Shown here piece after piece: positions 7,042 through 14,698 of a DNA stretch of 64,000 nucleotides. This DNA comes from Terriglobia bacterium (GTDB taxonomy: Bacteria; Acidobacteriota; Terriglobia; JAIQFV01), in contig JAIQFV010000001.1 in the NCBI GenBank assembly GCA_020073085.1, forward strand, positions 372,001 to 436,000, given 5' to 3'. Position numbers and translations under genes: made by a program. The notes under the pieces were generated by a model, which had not been told where the DNA came from, searched no databases, and saw nothing but the letters and a program-made list of their open reading frames with translations. Position 1 is the stretch's first letter, and each line of letters starts with the position of its first letter.

Positions 7042-9399
7042 ATGCCAATGTTGACTGTCGAACAATCACCCAGCCGGTTGAAGGAACTTTCCAAGGACTT
7101 TCCTGCCTGGGAAAAAACCAAAGACTGCATTGATACCTATCTTGACCTTATCATCAACTATCGCCAAAGTGGTCATCCCGGGGGTTCCCGGTCCAAAGTC
7201 CATGCCATGGTTACCACTCTGTTGAGTGGCTTCATGCGATGGGACATCCGCCATCCCGAGAAGAAATTTGGAGACCGCTTCATCCTGAGCGGCGGACACA
7301 CCGTGCCGCTCGTGTATTGCACGCTGACCGTACTCAATGAGGCGCTCCGCACCAAGTACGAGCGCACGCAAAATCCGGATTTTCTGGTTCCCCACCCGGA
7401 AAGGTTTCAACTCACCTGGGAGGACTTGCTGGGATTTCGCAGGAATAAAGGCCTGTCCGGACACGCCGAAATGGAAGGGAAAACCCTTTTCCTCAAGTTT
7501 AACACCGGACCCTCCGGGCACGGCATCACGGCTGCCGTGGGAGAAGCCTTCGCCCTGAAACGCGCCGGCGCCGAAGGCGTTAAAGTGGTGCTCTTTGAGG
7601 GGGAAGGGGGCCTGACACCCGGGGCGTCGCATGAGGCCAAGAATTCCGCCTGGGGACTGGGGCTCAACAATCTTTATTTTCTCATCGACTGGAATGATTT
7701 TGGAATCGATGAGCAGCCCATCAGCTCGGTCGTCTATGGTACTCCGGAAACGTGGTTCAATTCATATGGATGGCGCACGTTCGGCGCAGAGAATGGCGCA
7801 GACTGGAATCTCCTCACGGAAGCTATTCTTGAAGCCCAGGGAGACAACCCCCAGAAGGTGCCCACGGCCATTTGGATGAAGACCCGCAAGGGGCGCGGCT
7901 ATCTGATGTATGACAACAAATCGCATGGCACGCCGCATCCCTTGAACTCAGAAACTTTCTGGGAGACCAAGAAGGAATTTCAGAACAAATACAACGTCAA
8001 GTTTGAAGGGTTCGGCCAGCCCGCCCCCAAGGATCCTGCGGAACTGCGCCAGCAATTCAAGAACAACCTGAAGGTTGTTGCCGACGTGATCCGGAGCGAT
8101 GAATCTTTGGTCAACTACCTGGCGGATCGGCTCCTGGAGTTGGGCGAGAGTGTTCCGGAGACGATTTCGAGCTTCCGCCTCGGTGGCCGGAAAAATCCGT
8201 TGTTAGACCCTGTTCTCACCGATATCAAGAATTATCCCAAAGAACTGTTTGCCAAGGGCGGGGCGAAGGAGGCGAACCGGGCAGGGTTTGCCAAGTGGGG
8301 GTCGTGGATCAACTCCTATTGCCGGCAGAAGTATGATCGCCCTCTGTTCATTGCCTGCTCCGCCGACCTGGCCGAATCGACTAACATTGCCGGCTTCGCC
8401 AAGGACTTTGGCGAGATGAAGAACTACGGGCGTTACTCCCGCGACAAGAATCCCGAAGGCGTCCTGCTGCCCCAGGAGATTACTGAAAACGTCAACGCGG
8501 GAATCATGGTGGGGGCGGCGAGCGTTAATTTTGCCGAAGATCCCTTCCAGGAGTTCAACGGGTTCCTCGGGACTTGCTCAACCTATGGTTCGTTCGTGTA
8601 CCTTAAGTACGGCATGATGCGACTCTTCAGCCAGATGGCCCAGGATGGGCAATTGAAGATGGGCAAGGTGATTTGGGTTGCCGGACACTCGGGCCCCGAA
8701 ACCGCCGATGACTCCCGAACGCACTTCGGCATTTTTGAGCCGGGTGTTACCCAGCTCTTCCCGGAGGGCCACATCGTGGATGCTCACCCGTGGGAACACA
8801 ACGAGGTCGCCCCGGTATTGGGTGCCTGGATGAAGACCACTATCCCCATTATCGCCCTGCACCTGACGCGACCGCCCATTGAAGTTCCGGACCGGGAGGC
8901 CCTTGACCTTCCCTCCCACCTCGAAGCGGCCCGGGGGGCCTATGTGATCCGGGACTACCGCATCGGGGCTAAACCGATGGGGACTTTGATCGTGCAGGGG
9001 ACCTCGACCACCGCGAACCTCATCAAGCTTCTTCCCGTACTCGATGAGCAAAAGCTGAATGTCAAGATCGTCGCCGCCATCTCCCCCCAGTTATTCGCGC
9101 TTCAGGATTTTTCCTACCAGCGGGAAGTTCTATCAGAAGTCGACTATATTGATTCCACGGTCATCTCGAACCGGGCCTTGAGGCTGATGAGCGACTGGAT
9201 CAAAACGGATGTGGCTCGTGAATACGCCATGTGCTCGGACTGGGACAATCGCTGGCGCACTGGCGGAACCGTCGACGAAGTGCTGGAGGAGGCCCACCTG
9301 TCTCCGCAATGGCTGCTGACAGGAATTGAACGATTCGTCCGTGAGCGCGAACGACGGCTGCGCCACCTGAAGTCGATCCTCGACAACATCACCAGCTGA
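7042..9399 (+). CDS. Transketolase-family thiamine-diphosphate enzyme, paralogue 1
   Basis: At 785 residues this is over 100 residues longer than a standard transketolase. The N-terminal cofactor domain has INYRQSGHPGGSRSKVHAM, an RNKGLSGHAE segment, FNTGPSGHGI, EGEGGLTPG with a downstream IDWNDFGID (the position of the GDG...N diphosphate-binding motif), and MKTRKGRGY. The pyrimidine domain, from about residue 430, has CSADLAESTNIAGFAKDFG and a TCSTYGSFVYLKYG stretch. The C-terminal domain includes MGTLIVQGTSTTANLIKLL. It would transfer two-carbon units between sugar phosphates if it behaves as a transketolase, but the unusual GEG motif and length leave the substrate open. A close paralogue follows 5.3 kb downstream. 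Confidence 0.85.
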   Translation: MPMLTVEQSPSRLKELSKDFPAWEKTKDCIDTYLDLIINYRQSGHPGGSRSKVHAMVTTLLSGFMRWDIRHPEKKFGDRFILSGGHTVPLVYCTLTVLNEALRTKYERTQNPDFLVPHPERFQLTWEDLLGFRRNKGLSGHAEMEGKTLFLKFNTGPSGHGITAAVGEAFALKRAGAEGVKVVLFEGEGGLTPGASHEAKNSAWGLGLNNLYFLIDWNDFGIDEQPISSVVYGTPETWFNSYGWRTFGAENGADWNLLTEAILEAQGDNPQKVPTAIWMKTRKGRGYLMYDNKSHGTPHPLNSETFWETKKEFQNKYNVKFEGFGQPAPKDPAELRQQFKNNLKVVADVIRSDESLVNYLADRLLELGESVPETISSFRLGGRKNPLLDPVLTDIKNYPKELFAKGGAKEANRAGFAKWGSWINSYCRQKYDRPLFIACSADLAESTNIAGFAKDFGEMKNYGRYSRDKNPEGVLLPQEITENVNAGIMVGAASVNFAEDPFQEFNGFLGTCSTYGSFVYLKYGMMRLFSQMAQDGQLKMGKVIWVAGHSGPETADDSRTHFGIFEPGVTQLFPEGHIVDAHPWEHNEVAPVLGAWMKTTIPIIALHLTRPPIEVPDREALDLPSHLEAARGAYVIRDYRIGAKPMGTLIVQGTSTTANLIKLLPVLDEQKLNVKIVAAISPQLFALQDFSYQREVLSEVDYIDSTVISNRALRLMSDWIKTDVAREYAMCSDWDNRWRTGGTVDEVLEEAHLSPQWLLTGIERFVRERERRLRHLKSILDNITS

Positions 9400-9642
9400 T
9401 CCGGTACGACAGGGGTAACCGGGGCGGAGGGAAACGAATGTGAACGTTGACGGGGAAGGGGTCCTCTCGGTGTGCCGGAAAGTGAACCTGGCATCGTGGA
9501 GAGTGTCTCTCCGACCTGGCTTCTCGAGGAAATCGGGCGTTTTTTCGAAAGTCTGGACACTCCTCTGGGCTTGTTCGTTCGCGCCAGAATCTGACCGATT
9601 TTCGCTAAGTCGGAAGTTGCCTCTTTAATTTTCTATTTGTCT

Positions 9643-9672
9643 TTGTTAAGTCGGCGTGATGTGGTTTATAAT
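9643..9672 (+). promoter_or_regulatory. Sigma-70-type promoter for the small membrane protein gene
   Basis: TTGTTA (9643-9648), an 18-base spacer and a perfect TATAAT (9667-9672). Transcription would begin near 9680, leaving a leader of about 250 bases before the ATG at 9930. Confidence 0.6.
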
Positions 9673-9691
9673 GACCCTGTAACCAAGGCCA

Positions 9692-9711
9692 GGTCCCCGG
9701 GTTTGGGGACC
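9692..9711 (+). promoter_or_regulatory. Leader hairpin near the transcript start
   Basis: A perfect 7-bp stem GGTCCCC/GGGGACC with loop GGGTTT lies within the first 35 bases of the predicted transcript; the stem can extend outward imperfectly. A short T-run (CTTTTTGCGG) follows at about 9729. It could be an attenuator or a 5' stabilising hairpin; no known riboswitch is recognised. Confidence 0.35.
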
Positions 9712-9929
9712 GTGGCTGCGGACGAGGCTTTTTGCGGCTTTAAAGAAATAAATCAACACAGCACCTCACCTCTGAACCCTCTCTTTTTCAGGAAGTCAGT
9801 CATTTGACTTTCGATCAGCCGCCTCGTGGTTCGATCCTTCTAGAACCCAAGATCCTGAAAAGCCGTTTAGCGGATTCACCCATCGTAGCGAGAGCATTTC
9901 AAGGAGCATCTGAATTCCTGGAGGGCACC

Positions 9930-10493
9930 ATGAAAAAACTATTCCTGCTGTCGCTCATCCTCGCGGTGGTGCTGGCCGCAGGGTGGGAAGTGTTGTCCTA
10001 TTACGAATCGAATTACACGGGGCTGGTGCTCTACGGTCACCTCGTGGCCATGGACAAGCTAAGCGAACTGCAGACAACCACCCAGCGCCTGCTGACCCAG
10101 CCTGAAAACAAACTCGTGGTCATGCGGTTCGAGGGCAAGCCGAAGGCGCCTCGCGAGATTGACTTCTATACGGCGAAACTGATCGACAACCAGGGTGGCA
10201 TCCATAAGCTTCAAACCGCCGTCTGGAATGAATCGACTCCGACCGAAAATCTTCTCGTTTTTGCAGTGCCTGAGAAGACCGAAATCGCCTCATTTCAGTA
10301 TTCCGATCAGCCCGTCTTCCCGATCAAATATTTCGACAGGTTCGCGTGGTTGCGCTTCCGGAACTGGGTGGGCGGATCGGCCCTGACGATGATTGCGCTG
10401 GCCTGTGTGTTTGGGATCGTGTTGCACTTCAGGCCCGTGAAGAAGCCCGTGGAACACGTGGATCCGTTCGACTACATCAACAAGGCAGCGTAG
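9930..10493 (+). CDS. Small protein with two membrane segments, function unknown
   Basis: The ATG at 9930 is preceded by GGAGGGCACC and immediately encodes MKKLFLLSLILAVVLAAGW, a hydrophobic N-terminal anchor or signal segment. The longer in-frame opening from 9804 lacks a ribosome binding site. The 187-residue protein has a central region of about 110 residues, probably outside the membrane, and a second hydrophobic stretch near residues 140-160 (GGSALTMIALACVFGIVLHF), then a short charged tail. No family is recognised. It lies between the two transketolase paralogues and has its own promoter. Confidence 0.75.
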   Translation: MKKLFLLSLILAVVLAAGWEVLSYYESNYTGLVLYGHLVAMDKLSELQTTTQRLLTQPENKLVVMRFEGKPKAPREIDFYTAKLIDNQGGIHKLQTAVWNESTPTENLLVFAVPEKTEIASFQYSDQPVFPIKYFDRFAWLRFRNWVGGSALTMIALACVFGIVLHFRPVKKPVEHVDPFDYINKAA

Positions 10494-11170
10494 TCCAAAG
10501 AGAGTGACGGCAAGTGTTCTTCCGCCTTCCTCCGGGGATGAGCAATCAAGGGGACATGCCAGGGGAAGGATTGCAGTTTCGTTGCCGGAGAGTCCCCTTT
10601 CCCGGATGCAATTCGACGCCCGTGGTTCAATAACCGGGTTTCGTGCTCTTTGATCATCTTGAATTCGCAACTGAACCAGACCTGTGGGTGGGCGTGAGTC
10701 TCTCATGACCCACCCATCAAAGCCCTGGTTTTGATCTAACGTCGGTCTCCCCTCCTCTATTTCCAGATCCTTGAGCCGTCTATTGAGTCGAATGGTTCAT
10801 CCCTTGATGGACGTCTCTCCGGGCAGAGCCTCTTTGCGCAAGGGCACCGATTCTCGGATACTGAGGTTTGAGGACTATCATTCCCAGATTGCATTAACTC
10901 CTCGGGTGGCATGTGTTATAATGACACACCGTGTGCTCTTTGAACTGTATTCGGAGGCTAAGCACGAGCCGAACAGTCGACTTGCTCACATACCAATGGA
11001 TGACCGGCCTTTCGTGGCCTGGGATGAAGTAGACAACTGACCTCCTCTCCTCAACCCATCGATTTCCACCTGTTGAGTTCGTGTCTCCAAGGAAGTTACC
11101 TGCTCATCCTTATGAGGTAGCTCTAATCGACACAATCAAACACAATCCACGCGGCCGAAGGAGAAAAACG
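10494..11170. other. Intergenic gap upstream of the secreted BACON-type protein
   Basis: An 89-codon open stretch at 10771-11040 has no family features, contains the promoter candidate at 10894-10922 within it, and is not considered a gene. The final bases hold the ribosome binding site GAAGGAGAAAAACG before 11171. Confidence 0.55.
10894..10922 (+). promoter_or_regulatory. Extended -10 promoter candidate
   Basis: A perfect TATAAT (10917-10922) preceded by TG at 10914-10915 forms an extended -10; a weak TTAACT lies 17 bases upstream. The sequence TTATAATGAC is shared with the promoter at 9667. The leader to the next gene would be about 240 bases. Confidence 0.5.
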
Positions 11171-14100
11171 ATGTCTATCAAAACACTCTCTTTTGCGGCG
11201 AGTGTGACCGGGCTTTTGTTTTTGAGCGGGGCTTTGTGTGCCCAGGTTCCACATTTCGTCCTCAGTGGCACGACCGCTCAGGTTCGTGTGCACGGACAGA
11301 CGGAGGTCATGGGTGATTTGGCATTGACCTGCGATGTGTCCGGAACGTTTCCACCCTCCTCTTCGTTCACGGTGCTTTACGCCCCCGTGTTTGGCCTGGT
11401 GAATTCCACTGGTGGCACATTTACCGTTGCGAACGCCCAGGCCTCCAATGCGCGCCAGTCCCACGTCGAGAGCGAACCCGCCACCACGGGGATTGTGATT
11501 GGCACCGCCACGCTGAATGCGGTCACGCCCAAAAGCCTCACGATCACCCTATCCGGGACTGCGGCAGTGGGCGATGTCATCCGTGTCGCGGGGATCCGCG
11601 CCAACATCGGCGAGGCGAATTTGCCTCCCGGAACTCCGGTTTCCGGCACCCTCGTCGCCAATCCCCCTAATGCCTTCCAAATCGACAATGTATCCAGCTT
11701 CCCCGTGGCCTTCGTCCTGGATGAGATCCAGGTCAAAGTGACACCGGCAGCGCCTTTGGTGTTCTGCGATCCCAGCCACTGCCAGGTTGGAACTGTCACC
11801 GTCACGGAGCGTTCTCCATCGGCGTTAACCTCCTTACTGGAAGAGAATGACCTGCAACGTAAGCCCGGCGCCCCCGGAGCGAAGGCTGCCACCAACGGCA
11901 CCCAAGTGAAGATTGTCCTTGCCAGTATATCGCCGGGAGTTACGGTGTCGGTCCCCCCTTCAGTCACCAACGCGACGCTGACTCTTTCCTTAAACGGGGC
12001 GTCCCCCTCTTTCACAAACACGTCTCTGACCACCCCGACGGATACTACTTTCACGTACAATGTGATCGCCGATGACCCGACCACGGTGGAAAATATCAGT
12101 ATCCCGGTGACCTTCTGTGCCACGGCGGTCCCCTTTCCCGCGGTATCTTCGACTATGACGGCTCAAGTCCTGATGGGCCCCAATGCGGGCTCCGGGTTTA
12201 CGTCCGAGATTCCGTCAGGCAGTATCTTGAGTTTTGTCCCGAACCCGCTGAGTGTTCCTCCCGGACCGATTGAAGGCCTCTCGGGCCCACCCTGTCACAC
12301 CAACCTCAAGGTGCAAAATGTTTTGGTGACTCCGGACAGCGGCCCTACTGCAACGCATATTTCAGTAGCGTTCACCATCGCCAACCAGGGCAATGGAACT
12401 GCCAGCCCCACGACGGTCTCTCTCCGCCTGAACACCTCGACCACCAGCGTAAGCGCAAGCGATTTCCTTCTCGCTACAGTTCAGAGCCCGGTTATAGGAC
12501 CTGGCGCCACCTTTGATGGCTCCCAGACGACAACCATTCCGTGTCCCCTGAATCCGGGCGGCTATGTGGTCTGGGTGGTCGTTCCAGGGGACCAGAGCAG
12601 AAATGAATTCGATACCACGGGATTCGGCCACTTTGCGGTTCTCAGTTCCTCGTGCGTTAGCGCAGTTTCTCCCGCCAGTCAATCTTTCACCGCCAGTGGC
12701 GGAACGGGCAGTGTCATCGTCCAGGCACCAAACTCCTGCAATTGGACGGCAAACAGCAATTCCCTCTCGCTCTCGGTTGCCCCCGGGAGCAGCGGCAGTG
12801 GAAATGGCACAGTGGACTTTTCTGTGGCGCCCAACTCCAATACCAACCCCCACACCGGGACAATAACCGTCGCGGGATTTCCTTTCATCGTGGTCCAAGC
12901 GGGGAACAACCCGGGCAGCTTCAGTACCACGCTGACCGTGGGGGGCGGCCTATCGAAATCGTCGCTCAACCAGGGCCCGCTGTCAGTCTTTTACGGCCAA
13001 CTCGTCGGCACAACCTCCTCTCAACCGGTCGCGCTCGCGAACTTCGGATTTTCACAGAACGGAGCGCTGATCTCTGAGGTCGGGGTTCCGGCCTCTTCCT
13101 TGCTCTCGCGCACCAGGCTCTTTGTGGACCTCGGGAGCGGGTTGGATACGGGTGTTGCGCTTGTCAATCCCAACGACACCTCCATTTCGGTCCATTTGGA
13201 GGCGAAGGACGCTACCGGTCTGAGTATTTCCCAAGGGACCCTGAACCTCGGCCCACGCGGCCATACAGCCCTCTTCGTCAGCCAGATGGGTTTGAATCTG
13301 CCGACCAATTTTCTGGGGACTTTGACCCTTTCGAGCTGCAACCTGTTTGGTGTAACCAACCTGCGGAACGCCACCAATGGGCACGGGGAGCTCATCTCGA
13401 CTGCATTGCCCCTGGCCGATTTGAATAGTCTTCCTCCCGGAGCAAACTTGATCTTCCCTCAAATCGTGGACGGAGGCGGTTTACCCACACAAATCCTCTT
13501 GATGAACCCCTCTGCCACCGCATCCAGCTCGGGAACGATCTCCTTGTTCGGGGATGACGGGGCGTCGTTGTCACTGGACTTCGGTTCCGGTCCCCAAAGC
13601 TCCCTGAATTATTCGATGCCGCCCGATGGGATGGTGAAATTTACGACAACGGGCCTGGGGGCGCTGCGCGTTGGTTATGCCGTGGTCACGCCCTCATCTG
13701 GCGCCCTGCCGATCGGAAGCGGGATCTTTACCAGTAAGAGTGGGGCCAGCGTCTCTTCTCAGGCCGGGGTGCCGAATTCTCCCCAGACCACAGCAGCCCG
13801 GCTGTTTGTGGAAGTTGCCGCCTCGCCATTGAGCCGCAACACGGGTCTCGCGATTATTAATCGAAATGCCGCGACGGCGACAGTGAATCTCAATCTGGTT
13901 GGTCTCGATGGCACGCCTTTCTCCGGTAGTTTGACCATTCCTCCCAACGGACATGTGGCGAGATTCATCACCGAACTGATTCCTTCGCTGCCCCCGAACT
14001 TTCAGGGGGTATTGACACTGAGTTCCAACGTCCCCGTCTCTCCCCTGACGTTAAGGCTGACGAAGAACCAGCGCGCCGAAGATATTTTCTCAACCCTGCC

Positions 14101-14272
14101 CGTCGCCGATCTGAACAATCCGCCGGTAGGATCCCAGTTCCTTCCTCAGATTGTCGATGGCGGGGGATTTCAGACTCAATTGATCTTGCTCAGCACTTCC
14201 ACCATCACGGGGGCCGTTCAACTCGATTTCTTCAACGACGGGGGGGCGAGCGTGGGACTAACCTTGCGTTGA
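11171..14272 (+). CDS. Large secreted protein with CARDB-like and BACON-like domains
   Basis: The ATG at 11171 follows AAGGAG and encodes a signal peptide (residues 1-22, ending ALCAQ); an in-frame start 30 codons upstream would bury it. The 1033-residue product is rich in Ser, Thr, Gly, Pro and Asn. Residues about 380-490 resemble a CARDB/Ig-like domain (TATHISVAFTIANQGNG). Residues about 495-577 resemble a BACON domain (VSPASQSFTASGGTGSV, then NSCNWTA). The C-terminal 390 residues hold two related modules starting ARLFVDLGS/ARLFVEV-type and each reaching FPQIVDGGG or LPQIVDGGG. No enzymatic motif or anchor is visible. Such proteins are probably extracellular adhesion or carbohydrate-binding proteins, but function is unknown. 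Confidence 0.8.
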   Translation: MSIKTLSFAASVTGLLFLSGALCAQVPHFVLSGTTAQVRVHGQTEVMGDLALTCDVSGTFPPSSSFTVLYAPVFGLVNSTGGTFTVANAQASNARQSHVESEPATTGIVIGTATLNAVTPKSLTITLSGTAAVGDVIRVAGIRANIGEANLPPGTPVSGTLVANPPNAFQIDNVSSFPVAFVLDEIQVKVTPAAPLVFCDPSHCQVGTVTVTERSPSALTSLLEENDLQRKPGAPGAKAATNGTQVKIVLASISPGVTVSVPPSVTNATLTLSLNGASPSFTNTSLTTPTDTTFTYNVIADDPTTVENISIPVTFCATAVPFPAVSSTMTAQVLMGPNAGSGFTSEIPSGSILSFVPNPLSVPPGPIEGLSGPPCHTNLKVQNVLVTPDSGPTATHISVAFTIANQGNGTASPTTVSLRLNTSTTSVSASDFLLATVQSPVIGPGATFDGSQTTTIPCPLNPGGYVVWVVVPGDQSRNEFDTTGFGHFAVLSSSCVSAVSPASQSFTASGGTGSVIVQAPNSCNWTANSNSLSLSVAPGSSGSGNGTVDFSVAPNSNTNPHTGTITVAGFPFIVVQAGNNPGSFSTTLTVGGGLSKSSLNQGPLSVFYGQLVGTTSSQPVALANFGFSQNGALISEVGVPASSLLSRTRLFVDLGSGLDTGVALVNPNDTSISVHLEAKDATGLSISQGTLNLGPRGHTALFVSQMGLNLPTNFLGTLTLSSCNLFGVTNLRNATNGHGELISTALPLADLNSLPPGANLIFPQIVDGGGLPTQILLMNPSATASSSGTISLFGDDGASLSLDFGSGPQSSLNYSMPPDGMVKFTTTGLGALRVGYAVVTPSSGALPIGSGIFTSKSGASVSSQAGVPNSPQTTAARLFVEVAASPLSRNTGLAIINRNAATATVNLNLVGLDGTPFSGSLTIPPNGHVARFITELIPSLPPNFQGVLTLSSNVPVSPLTLRLTKNQRAEDIFSTLPVADLNNPPVGSQFLPQIVDGGGFQTQLILLSTSTITGAVQLDFFNDGGASVGLTLR

Positions 14273-14698
14273 AGCGGTAAGGTCTGTCTCAATCGGGTTT
14301 TCCAGAATGAAGTTTTGGATCCTCAGGGGCGATCGGCTCCGGCTGATCGCCCCGAACTCTTTCGATGTATAATGCCTCCCTCCCCAAACCCCTGCCCTGC
14401 TTTTACTTCTTGACGATCTCCCGATGAAGATGAAATTATAGGCAGTCCTCACGCTGTCGCGACAATGATCCTGCCACACCCGAGGCTGTGGTGAGATGAC
14501 CCGACGGACACCCCGAGTTACCCTTTGGTCGCGGAGTCAGTCTTGTGTCCGGGGAATCCCCGGGTCGCTTGTTATTCGGTCTCGTGAAGCTCAAGAAAGA
14601 ATGTTGGTGCTCCCATGGGTCGCCACATTCAAATCGGTTCTGTCCAACGCATCGGCGGTCGCTGCCGGTCCAGAATCTGAAGTTCTCCAGGAGCCTCA
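14273..14698. other. Intergenic gap with terminator and possible promoter
   Basis: It contains the hairpin at 14326-14353 and, just after it, a TATAAT at 14368-14373 without a clear -35. No gene is supported. The end carries CAGGAGCCTCA, the ribosome binding site of the second transketolase-family gene. Confidence 0.5.
14326..14353 (+). terminator. Strong GC hairpin after the BACON-type gene
   Basis: GGGGCGATC pairs with GATCGCCCC around a ten-base loop that can pair partly itself. It is followed by GAACTCTTTCG rather than a clean T-tract. It lies 54 bases after the stop codon. Confidence 0.5.

Larger units (their letters stand above)
9400..9929. other. Intergenic gap with promoter and long leader
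   Basis: No gene is supported. The gap holds a good promoter at 9643-9672 and a stable hairpin at 9692-9711 in what would be a leader of about 250 bases. Confidence 0.55.

Noticed and set aside
9827-9850. GGTTCGATCC, like a tRNA T-loop
   Set aside because: No cloverleaf, anticodon stem or acceptor stem could be formed around it.
10771-11040. 89-codon open frame
   Set aside because: No family resemblance, and the best promoter of the region lies inside it.
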